Shown piece after piece: positions 54,865 through 64,000 of a DNA stretch of 64,000 nucleotides (positions within the stretch are counted from its first letter, which is position 1; each line of letters starts with the position of its first letter). The position numbers were made by a program, and so were the translations under genes. Source of the DNA: Acanthosepion pharaonis. Lineage: Eukaryota; Mollusca; Cephalopoda; Sepiida; Sepiidae. The stretch lies in contig CAHIKZ030000808.1 in assembly GCA_903632075.3 (NCBI GenBank), forward strand, positions 369,001 through 433,000, in the 5' to 3' direction. The notes beneath the pieces were generated by a model, which saw nothing but the letters and a program-made list of their open reading frames with translations, was not told the origin of the DNA and did no database searches.

Positions 54865-55033
54865 CAGTGTAACCCGGATATAAGAGAGTTGTCGGGACCG
54901 GAGAAGAAGTCTCTTATATCCGGGTTTCTCTTATATCCGGGTTTGGTCTATTTTATATACATTAACACAGGCTCTAATTTGGGACCAAGAAAATCTCTCT
55001 TATATCCGGGTTTCTCTTATATCCGGGTCACTG
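54865..55033. mobile_element. pogo/Tigger-type MITE (169 bp)
   Basis: Left end CAGTGTAACCCGGATATAAG AGA; right end on the other strand CAGTGACCCGGATATAAGAG A, differing by a 2 nt indel. Flanked on both sides by TA (54863-54864 and 55034-55035), the duplication expected for the Tc1/mariner/pogo superfamily. Each half also has an internal extra copy of CTCTTATATCCGGGTTT, so the unit is repeated four times. Non-coding. Confidence 0.88.
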
Positions 55034-55154
55034 TAAAAACAATTAATTGTGAATTTTGAAAAATTAATAAAAATTGCATAGACAGAACTTCAACCAAACA
55101 TGTTGGAAAGAATTCTTGCTGCCTAATTTTTTTTTTTCTTGTGTGCGCCGCGCG

Positions 55155-55210
<56 letters not shown>

Positions 55211-55560
55211 ATGGCCACTGGATTATTTACGTATAGATTGAATAGACACTTCTGCATGGGATCAGTCTTGGTTTCCAGCACTTCAGCCTCAGATGAGAGC
55301 AATATCTGTGAGAAGTGTTAGGTATTTGTTTGATGGCTATATTTCATTTCCACATGATAGAATTGAGAAACCTGAGAGATAGGGAGGAGGAAAGGTAGAG
55401 AAAAAGGAAAATGGGGCAATGGATGGAGACAAGAGTAAGTAAGAAAGTCAGAAAAATTAAAAAGGTAAAAAAAAAAAACAGGTGAAAATAAAGGGATGAA
55501 GATGAAATCAAGACATGGACAGGTTTGCTGTTTTCAATTTCCTTACTCCTTTACCCCCTT

Positions 55561-55595
<35 letters not shown>

Positions 55596-55645
55596 TGGAT
55601 TAGGTTTAATTTTTCTCTTGGAGAATCCTGCAAACTTGATGGATA
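55034..55645. other. Spacer with (TA)n array
   Basis: (TA)n at 55158-55206, preceded by the CpG-containing word GCGCCGCGCGAGAG. T run at 55567-55592. No gene recognised. Confidence 0.5.
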
Positions 55646-55990
55646 CAGATACTGTTTCTTTTTATGCTCTGTCTTGCGTGATCATGTCTCTCCACACCTT
55701 TCATTCCTTTTGACTCATTACTATTCCTCTTTGTCATCTATTCACTCAAACTCAGGTAAATTACTCGGTGTTTGCCCTCTTCTCTTGCCTTCAGTGTGTT
55801 AAATTCTTTAGGCCCTCTTTCCTCATTGTGTGTCCTCAAAATGTCATCTATCTCTTTCTGATTGTTTCAGGCTTCTTACAATTAATATTTTCCTTAAAAC
55901 TTCCTCATTATTTATATGCTATGTCTATGGTATTGATAGTATTCATCAGTAGAATCAAATGCATGTCGTAAAATGAAATATTACTAATCT
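55646..55990 (-). mobile_element. RTE-type LINE C-terminal fragment
   Basis: Antisense landmarks on the plus strand: GATCATGTCTCTCCACACCT, CCTTCAGTGTGTTAAATTCT, TTAGGCCCTCTTTCCTCATT and GCTATGTCTATGGTATTGA. These match the 63.2 kb copy block for block. Many stops on the minus strand. Confidence 0.75.
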
Positions 55991-55994
55991 TCTG

Positions 55995-56335
55995 TAAATT
56001 AATGTGGGTGCATGGCTGAGTGGAGAGAACATTAGCTTCCAACTCAAAATGGAGTCGGTCAGTTATGTGCCATGCTTGATAAATGCTTAGCCGATCATGT
56101 ACCTTTTGATACACAACTGACAAAGCAGATTTTTTTCCTGCAGTAGGTTGCCATTTCTTTCTGCAGTAGACCAGTTGCCATCCAAGGCTATAGAACCCAG
56201 TCTGTCCTGCTATTTAGCCATAGCTAGTGGGAGAAGAGGATTCATACTTTTTCCAAGAGTATTAGCATGTAACTGAATGTAATGGATTCGACTGGAATTC
56301 GAGTACAGCTCTCCAATTCCTCAATCCAGGCTGAG
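55995..56335 (-). mobile_element. SINE-2 copy, abutting a tRNA-like head
   Basis: Minus-strand SINE-2 with 3' end AACTGACCGACT, TCAACTG..TATC-type hairpin word, GATGGCAACTGGTCTACTGC, CCATTACATTCAGTTACATG and TACTCGAATTCCAGTCG. Immediately left, on the plus strand, GTGCATGGCTGAGTGGAGAG is an A-box-like tRNA start, so another tRNA-type repeat abuts it. Confidence 0.82.
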
Positions 56336-56337
56336 CT

Positions 56338-56795
56338 GGAGCTGCCCAGTCCTCACATTCCACTCTTGATAGAGTTCAAAGATGTCTTCACATCCTTGTG
56401 GGTGAGGAATTATTTCCCCCCCCCATTCCAGATGAAATGTTGCAAGTCTCTTGCTACTCAATTGCTATTTCCATCGCAAATGTTCTGACATGCTACATTC
56501 ATCAGCTCCGCCAGTTCAGACCTTCACAGCTAAAACCCCTTTGTATTCCATTACTAAAGTAGAAAGTTTGATTTGAGCAACTTCTTCCTGAGAACCACCG
56601 CTTTGTTGAACACTCTCAAGAGGATGCTTCCTTGGTAACTGCAATCTTAACTGCTTCAAGTCTAGAGTCGTCTGTTATTTTTCCTACATGTCCTTATGTT
56701 CTGGTCTTCTCACCTTATCTCCTTATGTTCATACAACAAACTTAATCAGTAATTCTCTACCTTGACTGGTTCTTGGGCCTTATTTCATCGATGAC
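56338..56795 (+). mobile_element. LINE-C 3' end fragment
   Basis: Shifting frames give YFHRKCSDMLHSSAPPVQTF-like, TTALLNTLSRGCFLGNCNLN-like and the UTR ACCTTGACTGGTTCTTGGGC. It aligns with 29995-30430 and 31300-31615. Start boundary approximate. Confidence 0.7.
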
Positions 56796-56909
56796 TTTTG
56801 CTGGATTTCGCAATTTTGATTATTACCAAATTTATTTCAAAGTTATAAAAATTGTTATCGTATAGAAAAAATTTATCGCAAGAAATGACATACAAAAATT
56901 GCCGAAATC

Positions 56910-57100
56910 AATTACAGTAATTAAAACTTGGGCATCCAAAATTTCAGGATTGCGGGTCCGGATCTGGCCCAGAATGTTTTTAATTTGCTCACAGTTGGCC
57001 CGATTCCAAAATGGTATAATATGTTGGGCTACGACCTCTAGGAGTAAAGTTGAAAACGTGTGACACAATGACTTTTGCATTTATTATATATATATATATA
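56910..57100 (+). mobile_element. Microsatellite-tailed repeat M, copy 2
   Basis: ATTACAGTAATTAAAACTT, CCAAAATTTCAGGATTGCGG, GATTCCAAAATGGTATAA and AGTAAAGTTGAAAACGTGTG, ending in a short (TA)n. Homology to copy 1 extends left to about 56800. GC positions are better preserved here (CGGGTCCGGATCTGGCCC), so this may be nearest the ancestral sequence. Confidence 0.8.
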
Positions 57101-57505
57101 ACCTAAAGTTTGTTATGGCAAAAGTTGTATACTGAAATTGAAGAGAATGTTGTATCCTCAGAAATTAAAACCAGCATTACTGACTTAATAGATTTGATAC
57201 ATGGGGAAACTCTGTATGGTATAAAATCAAAGGGACAATATGATTATTAGATTAATATTTCAAATAGAAAATGCCTGGACCTGTCTGCCTTTCCAAGAGA
57301 AAAAAAAAAAAAACTTAAAATGACTGATTTTTCAGCTTAGCAAAAAAAAAACAAACAAACAAAAAAAAAACAAAACAAAGATACCTGAAACAATGGAGAA
57401 AATATACAACTCTCTTGTCCATAATGCAGGCTGACAATATTTTTTATGTCTATTTTAAAGAAGTTGGACTTGTTTCATCATCATTCTTATACCAAGCATA
57501 GTCAT
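57101..57505. other. No recognised feature
   Basis: AT-rich with A runs near 57300-57314 and 57341-57380. Confidence 0.4.
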
Positions 57506-57735
57506 AGGGTCTTTGGGCACCTGCCCAGTTCCTGCCACATATCTGGGTCAACAGCTGATGAAATTTTTTTGTGTAACTGGACCTGGTAGAACCAACCTTC
57601 TCCAAATCAAAGCAAAGCCAGTGTCCTCCAACTTGATGACTGTTCCTTCTATTGGGAGCTGGGAAATCTGTCCTGGCCATTGACTTCAGTCTAGAAAGCC
57701 TTATGTCCAGTGATAGCATATCATCATCCTACTGG
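57506..57735 (-). repeat. Segment homologous to repeat R3 right part
   Basis: The minus strand contains CATCAAGTTGGAGGACACTG, GGCTTTGCTTTGATTTGGAG and ATATGTGGCAGGAACTGGGC. These parallel TTCAAGTTGGAGGACATTGG, CTGTGGTTTGACCTGG and CGTGTGGCAGGAACTGGTTA at 19910-20010. An 89-codon minus frame (57450-57719) covers it. The homology is at DNA level and may or may not reflect an old coding sequence. Confidence 0.6.
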
Positions 57736-58182
57736 CTACATGCATAGCTATGAAGCCCAGTCTGCTCCATTATGCTTGATGGCTGTTAACCCAACAAGAA
57801 TGTCCATTGACTCTTTTAATAGGTTTTGTTTTTTTTAATCCTGTTGTGTCTAACTACACTCCTCTTTAGAAATGCCAAGTGTAGGAACCGGTTCAGTCGC
57901 TGACGACTTGAACATTTAGCAGATAGTACTGGATTACATGGTACCAGCAGTAATGTTAGTGATCTGACACCATAAATAACTTTTGACAAGTATTCACCTC
58001 AATAAGTAGATTGTTTTCAGACTTGCCTTTCGCTTTGGTTTCCCAGTTCATCATCAGAAGAACTCTTCTCTCTCAGAATGGACTTGTTTATCACTTTATC
58101 TAATGAAAATAGGTTTCATGATATCCGACCCTACCTACCAAAGCTCTCACTCACATGTAAAAGATGTGAGGCGTATTATCCC

Positions 58183-58189
<7 letters not shown>
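57736..58189. other. No recognised feature
   Basis: Moderately AT-rich. On the minus strand at about 58030-58065, CTTCTGATGATGAACTGGGA-AACC is reminiscent of the Penelope terminal motif. No gene. Confidence 0.4.
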
Positions 58190-58233
<44 letters not shown>

Positions 58234-58371
58234 AAATAATCACACACATAGAATCAATCAAGTATTAATGCGATTATTGGCGACATCCATTGCTAGAAAC
58301 ATAATATATGGATGTTGCCAATAATGATTAATACTTCTGATCGATTATGTGTGATTATTTCTTTTGTATGT

Positions 58372-58425
<54 letters not shown>
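58190..58425. mobile_element. Hairpin element bounded by (TA)n arrays
   Basis: AAAGAAATAATCACACACAT (58230 on) is mirrored by ATGTGTGATTATTTCTTT ending at 58364. Pairing continues through AAGTATTAAT, CGATTATTGGC and CATCCAT with few mismatches, leaving a loop of about 17 nt. (TA)n arrays lie immediately on both sides (58190-58229 and about 58374-58420). Confidence 0.88.
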
Positions 58426-58426
<1 letters not shown>

Positions 58427-58517
58427 AACAGAAATTTCAAATTCTTGCAGCCTCCTTTATCAAAAGCAACCACCCAATGCTAAACACCAAAAAACATACA
58501 AAAAAAACAAAAAAAAA

Positions 58518-58685
58518 ATTGCAGTAATGAAAATTTGGAGATTTAAAATTTCAGGATTGCATGTCTGGATCTGGACTGGAATGTTTTTAAATTGTTAACA
58601 GTCGGCTTAATTCCAAAATGGTATATGTTGGGTTACAGCCTCTAGGAGTAAACTTGAAAAAGTGTGACATGTTGACACTTGCTTG

Positions 58686-58735
<50 letters not shown>

Positions 58736-58737
58736 TT
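58518..58737 (+). mobile_element. Microsatellite-tailed repeat M, copy 3
   Basis: ATTGCAGTAATGAAAATTTG, AAAATTTCAGGATTGCAT, ATTCCAAAATGGTATATG and AGTAAACTTGAAAAAGTGTG, then (AC)n(TA)n and a T run. The same order as copy 1. Confidence 0.82.
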
Positions 58738-59454
<717 letters not shown>

Positions 59455-59645
59455 GTCTTTAGAGGCACAGTGGAGTAACTGATAACAAAGAGCCAGTTCA
59501 AATTCCAATTGAGTTCATTACATTCACTTATGTGCAAAATACCCTTGCGGGGAAAAGGTATGAATCCAACTCTTCTCCTACCCAGCTAAATAGCAGTACA
59601 GACTGGATCCTATAGCCTTGAGTGGTAACTAATTTAGGAGACAGA
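59455..59645 (+). mobile_element. SINE-2, 5' part
   Basis: Head AGAGGCACAGTGGAGTAACT, B-box AGTTCAAATTCCAATTG, GTTCATTACATTCACTTATG, GGTATGAATCCAACTCTTCT and TATAGCCTTGAGTGGTAACT. Truncated before the usual 3' end. Confidence 0.82.
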
Positions 59646-59737
59646 CAACATTGAATTCAAAATCTGAGTGGTCAGTGACAAAACCAGCCCCATTATTTAT
59701 ATATGGCTATTATCCTCATCTTTGTTGTTGTTATCAT

Positions 59738-59770
59738 GTTTCGGCCGTTGTGCCCTCCTGCCTTCCTCAG
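59738..59770 (-). ncRNA. Hammerhead-core-like Penelope motif
   Basis: Minus strand: CUGAGGA-AGGC-(loop)-GGCC-GAAAC-AUG. GGC/GCC forms stem II and GAAAC is the 3' core. The 5' core differs from CUGAUGA at one base. The plus-strand copy at 63009-63041 has the same arrangement with CUGAAGA. Confidence 0.45.
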
Positions 59771-60834
59771 GTGTATAACCATCTACAGGGAATTCTGAAT
59801 TGAACCCGTTATTTAATCTCTGAAGGTAGATTGTTTTCATTCCACTGCTCTCAATGAGTATGATAGTTTGAATATAAATAATGTAGATAACTCCTCACTA
59901 CAGAAATTCAGACCGATATAAACCAGTTCTCCACCAACCTGACCCTGGTCTAGTGAGGGGTCGGTGGGTAAGTGAAACCCTAGCAGCACAAAAAAAAAAA
60001 GTGCTTTTAAAGAGTGGGTGAACTCCTTAGAGTAATGGCCATACACCTGAACTATGGGTTAAATAACCTCAGCAACTCATAATTGGCCAAGTGTTATGAG
60101 TATGGCTACACTCCTGAAGAAATCAGGAAGAAGTTTCTCAAATAGGAATGAGGACCTGGATTAGGATTTTCTTTGAAAAGCTGTAACTTTTTATAACTTG
60201 GATTCTGTCTGCAATATAATGAGTAGATGTTTTAAAAGTTAGTTTTTTTTCTTTATTCACCGGAACTAATAATGTAGCTTAAACAATCTGTTTTCACTTT
60301 CCCGTTTCACTCGAAGTTCTGATTTTCATAAATTATTTCAAGTGTCCTTCTTAAAGAAATTTTGGTCTTTATTCTTCTCAAAAATCCACCTTCTTAACAA
60401 GTTCAAACTTGAGCCTAAAACTACACATTCAACAATGAAAAAAAAAAAATTATGTTGCACAATTAAATATTTTCAATATCATTGAGATAAAATTTCTGCT
60501 TGTTGAGGTTTAAGTGTTTGGGAGAGTAAAAGAAAGTAAAAACTTATTAATGTTTTATTGGCTCTTTGGTGCCTACCGTAGGGCAATGATAGCATAGTTT
60601 CCAAATAAGCTGAGAAAATAGTTGTAGCTTTGTCTACTCTTAACTGTGGATCACCTGACCCTCTTTGCTCTTCAAGTGGGGGGATTAACTTAATAATCAT
60701 TAAAAATTAATGAGCATTGACTTATTTAAAAATCTGAAAGCATGTCCTTTCATTTCCATTAAAAAAAATATTCCTTACTGTTTATAGAGTAATAATCAGT
60801 TTTCCACACCGAGATGCATTGTTCTTCTTTTATG
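59771..60834. other. No recognised feature
   Basis: Unique-looking AT-rich sequence. The 69- and 73-codon minus frames (59837-60046 and 60479-60700) have no known motif. Confidence 0.4.
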
Positions 60835-61480
60835 TACTGTGTTCATGAAAAGTTATGGCACTCCACAACTTCCTATCTTTTATAGCTCTAAGCAATGTTT
60901 CTTTTAGAATCCCTCTCAGTCACTTTTCTGCCATTCATTTACACAATTTTGTTGCTCCCCTCTGCACTTCTTTCCTTCAATATGTCCTGTGAGTGTTAAA
61001 TTTGCCAAGCCCTATTTTCCAATTCTAAGTAATAATTTCTTTTTGTTTTCATTTTCCTTAAAAATTCCTTATTACTCACATGTTTTGCTCAAAGTATTCT
61101 CTGCATCCATTGCAGAACCATGTCTCCATTAGCTCAACCCTCCTCTTCATTTATGAGGAAATTGTCCTGCATTCAGAGCTATACTGGAGGATTGATATTG
61201 CATTGCAATTCAACACTGTTTTATTTATCTCTAATGAAATTTTCCTGTATCTTAATACTTTGTTTAACTTTTGGAAGGCATCTTTTGTTATCCCAATGTA
61301 CCTTGGGATTTCAGTGTCATATTTTCCATCGTCTGTTACAGCACTTACCAGCTCGTTAAATTTCTGTAGTCATTGGATTTTAATGTTTCCAATTAAGGCC
61401 TCACATTTTCGTCCATCCGTTTTGTTCACAATCATACATTCCATTTTCTTACAATCAAGAGTTAGTCTTTTCTTCTTGCT
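60835..61480 (-). mobile_element. RTE-type LINE, thumb and C-terminal region
   Basis: Minus-strand blocks in order: EALIGNIKIQ, LQKFNELVSAVTDDGKYDTE, IGITKDAFQKLNKVLRYRK, ISLEINKTVLNCNAISI, LQYSSECRTISS, VELMETWFCNGC, and KDRKLWSAI. They follow the RTE endonuclease-reverse transcriptase from just after the palm to near the C-terminus. Relatively well preserved but with frameshifts and stops. It lacks YADD. Confidence 0.87.
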
Positions 61481-61897
61481 TTCACTAAAAAAAAAATCTA
61501 AAAATCTTTTACTTTTTATATATAAATTGCCATTTATACAAACAGAATGAAATGTTCAGATCACAAGTTTTGGTTTTGGCCAATCATAAAATAGAACAAC
61601 ACTGATAACAGCTTAACACAAGCTATTTGAACTTAATTTTTTCTTGACATTTGATTTTTGATCTAACCCATATACATTTAAGAAAAAAAAAACTTGAAAA
61701 GACAAAAGTTGTGTGTAGTTTTTGTTTTGCTTGCATACTGCTTTCTGTATGTGAAGAATGGAGGTTGTCATCACTAGCCCCCCACCCCCACCCTCCCACT
61801 TTTGACTACCATATACTAAGCTCTTAGTCCTGGAGGTAGAGAATGTTTTGAATAAAATGTTTGACTAATTGAAATAAACTTAATTGACATAAATAAT
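61481..61897. other. No recognised feature
   Basis: AT-rich spacer with a C-rich word (CCCCCCACCCCCACCC) at about 61780. Confidence 0.4.
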
Positions 61898-62066
61898 TGT
61901 TATGGTAATTTACCCATGCACACATGTACTTTCCCAACTATAAATAGGAGCAGGTACTGCCTTTTGGAGAGGGAAGTCTCTAGCAGTCAGCTCTGATAGT
62001 CGGACCGAACATTCTTGCTGTTCTTCTCTTTGTATCTTTATTTCTGGCCCTAACAAGGCCACAACA
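61898..62066 (+). mobile_element. Solo LTR, family L2
   Basis: Starts TGTTATGGTAATTTACCC, ends GGCCACAACA, 169 bp. Perfect 5 bp target duplication ATAAT (61893-61897 and 62067-62071). A good TATA box, TATAAATAG (61939-61947), is followed by GGAGCAGGTACTG. Its start and TATA surroundings resemble family L1, suggesting related LTR elements. No internal genes present. Confidence 0.9.
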
Positions 62067-62129
62067 ATAATGTTGCAATGCCATCACAATATGTTGACAT
62101 ACCTCCTTGAACAATCCCACATGCTGTAA

Positions 62130-62385
62130 ACTTGGATGCACAGGCGGTGTAATAGATAACTACACAAATTGGAAATTGGAGAGTTGAGTTCTATTTCCAG
62201 TTAAATTCATTTTATTCACTTAGACACGCATACACTTGGGAAAGGCATGAACCCACCTCTTCCTCTTGGTATGGGTTATTTAGTAGGACTTGTATCAGTA
62301 AATCCTTCTCAAAAAAATTCTTACGATCTAAAAACATTTTTTAGCTTTAAATAACCTGCAAAGGGTTAAGCTGTATAAACCAAAT
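62130..62385 (+). mobile_element. SINE-2B, alternative-tail copy
   Basis: GGTGTAATAGATAACTACAC, GAGTTCTATTTCCAGTTAAA, CTTGGGAAAGGCATGAACC, then TAGTAGGACTTGTATCAGTA and CTTTAAATAACCTGCAAAGG. Same alternative tail as 38789-39050. Confidence 0.85.
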
Positions 62386-62899
62386 CAAGGAATCTGTCAT
62401 TTATCAGATCACTATAATTATAATAGTGTTACTACTTTATCAAGTATTAATTGTAATTAAGTTGAAATGTAATTTAAAGGTGAAGCTAGTACAATAACAG
62501 GTGATGTTCTTATTTAAATTATTGTTATTCTTTGTTTACTTTTTTTTAATTCATTCTTTTCCACTGTAATGTTATAATACACCTGCAATACTGATAATTA
62601 AAGTTGTCTTTCTCCACGATCATGGTCCTGGAAAACGTAGCCAAGCATTTTTTTTCCTTGCTCTGGAGTGAAATTTAGTTTCCTGCACCACACAGTCACA
62701 AAGTCTTTCCTTTTGTCATCCATTATGGAAAAATGATAAACTTCCTGACATATGCTGTTGAGAAAGGATGTAAAGCCAACTCTTCTGGTGTGAGATCCCA
62801 TCACCAGTCATCTTATGTTTTCCATTTTCCTCTTAGCCACACATCATGTATGTTTTAGATTGTAAAGGAAATCTTGCTATAGGCAGTGGGGGAACTTGG
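62386..62899 (-). CDS. Unrecognised short frame, doubtful gene
   Basis: A 68-codon minus-strand frame at 62804-62598 begins MMGSHTRRVGFTS and contains DDKRKDFVTVWCRKLNFTPE. Its composition (mixed charged and hydrophobic residues, no low complexity) is more protein-like than other frames here. I do not recognise the family and see no splice-site, promoter or homologous copy. It could be a transposon-derived fragment or chance. The rest of the interval is plain AT-rich DNA. Confidence 0.15.
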
Positions 62900-63110
62900 A
62901 AAGGGGAATTAACAGGAGATAACCAATAACTGACATCCGTTAAACATGGAACTAGAACAGACTACCGCAATGAATGAAATAAAGGGTTCAGTTTGACATT
63001 CCAACCACCTGAAGAAGGCCGGAGCATACGACAGCCGAAACGTAATAAACATGGTGACAAAGATGAGGACAATAGTCTGAATAATGTAAATAGTGAATTA
63101 CTTGGCAACT
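62900..63110 (+). mobile_element. Penelope-like repeat with hammerhead-core-like motif
   Basis: GGAACTAGAACAGACTACCG, CCACCTGAAGAAGGCCGGAG, CATACGACAGCC-GAAACGT and ACAAAGATGAGGACAATAGT. CUGAAGA (63009-63015) and GAAAC (63037-63041) flank a GGC/GCC stem. It aligns with the degenerate copy at 33305-33480. Confidence 0.68.
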
Positions 63111-63189
63111 AATGACATCAGGAAGATCATTGCTGAAGATCAAAAACAGCATTGGACCCAGGATAGAGACTTAGAAGGTGCTGGCTTAA

Positions 63190-63640
63190 TGTCGGTGTTT
63201 CCTGTATGCTGTGTCCCGATCATGGCTCTCCACAGTTTCCTGCTCTTTGTAGCTCTTAACAAATGTTGTCTTTTTCCTATCTCTCCTAAACCTTGTTCCA
63301 CTATCTATTCAAATTCAAGCTCACTAGGTAAGTTACGCATTGTTTTCCTCTGTCCGTCTTGCCTTCAGACTGTCCTGTGAGTATCAAGTTTTCCAAGCCC
63401 TCTTTCCTCATTTTGTGCCCTAGAAATTTCAACTCTTTCTGATGTTAAGTAAAAGTTTCTTTTGTGTTTCCATTTTCTCAAAAACTTTGTCATTGCTCAC
63501 ATATTTGGTCCATGGTATCCTCAGCATCCTTCTGTAGAACCACATTTCTGTTGCTTCAAACCTCTTCATCTTTGAGGAGATTGTCCAGCATTCATTTCCA
63601 TATAAGAGAACCTACCTGCGAATAATAAGACTCGGTATTT
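63190..63640 (-). mobile_element. RTE-type LINE C-terminal fragment
   Basis: Minus-strand blocks: GLKQQKCGSTEGC, GYHGPNM.AMTKF, ERGLGKLDTHRTV, and LLRATKSRKLWRAMIGT, the conserved C-terminus of RTE endonuclease-reverse transcriptases. The start (right end) may extend to about 63670. Frameshifts and stops are present. Confidence 0.82.
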
Positions 63641-64000
63641 CTTCATTATTCTGTACATATGTAACATTTTTCATGAAGCCCAGAGACACCAATCTGGTTG
63701 GAAGACAGAAGTCTCAATTCTTATATAAATGATCCTGTAACTTTGATGGGTTTCTATGATTGTGTATGTGTTGCATATATATATATATATATATATATTG
63801 TGTGTGCTGAAATGTTCTTGACATAACCCACTTCTTCAAAATTTACCGTATAACCAAACAAATATATATTTACAAGTGAGTCCCACCCCAATTTGAACAT
63901 CTAATCTGAAGGTAACAAGGCAAATGATATATCTCATAATGTAGTGTGTGTAATAAATATATATGTCTGTGTGTATTAGGAGAGAGAGCACACCCCCTGG
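63641..64000. other. Spacer with (TA)n
   Basis: (TA)n at about 63775-63799 followed by TGTGTGTG. No gene recognised at the window edge. Confidence 0.5.

Overview
This 64 kb window is AT-rich, gene-poor eukaryotic DNA from an animal nuclear genome. I infer a cephalopod mollusc, probably octopus-like. The basis is the mix of tRNA-headed SINEs, decayed RTE and other non-LTR retrotransposons, Penelope-like repeats and abundant (AC)n, (TA)n and poly(T) arrays. Species is not proven from sequence alone. I found no convincing host protein-coding exon, intact tRNA or rRNA gene, CRISPR array or bacterial-style operon. The window reads as intergenic or intronic sequence built almost entirely from old mobile elements and simple repeats.

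Layout. 1-9 kb: low-complexity unique DNA, a hAT-like element, a 0.7 kb CT-rich array, fragments of a non-LTR element (here LINE-A, recognised by the peptide LDKIQRR) and a 5S rRNA-like sequence. 9-12 kb: an RTE reverse-transcriptase remnant interrupted by a hAT-like element that itself carries a solo LTR, then a 308 bp foldback element. 13-21 kb: SINE-2 copies, two copies of a hairpin-rich repeat, a second 5S-like sequence, a Penelope-like segment and a hammerhead-like motif. 23-32 kb: LINE-A copies, an RTE copy with a YTDD motif, and 3' ends of a third LINE (LINE-C). 33-41 kb: two more solo LTRs, a mariner remnant, a nearly complete SINE-2 with target-site duplication, and a LINE with an RNase H domain split by a nested insertion. 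42-44 kb: a 0.5 kb foldback and an almost perfect 35 bp-arm palindrome. 46-51.6 kb: three long polypyrimidine arrays, one grown inside a SINE. 51.8-55 kb: mariner fragments, a 5'-inverted LINE-A and a pogo-type MITE. 55-64 kb: RTE tails, SINEs, microsatellite-tailed repeats, a TA-flanked hairpin and a fourth solo LTR.

The recognisable coding sequence is all retrotransposon or transposase and is broken by stops, frameshifts and truncation, so no functional gene set is evident. The most interesting material is non-coding. It includes hammerhead-ribozyme-like core motifs in Penelope-like repeats, a two-copy structured repeat with paired-base changes in a hairpin, a solo LTR whose empty target site survives in a paralogous repeat, and a minisatellite that expanded within a SINE.
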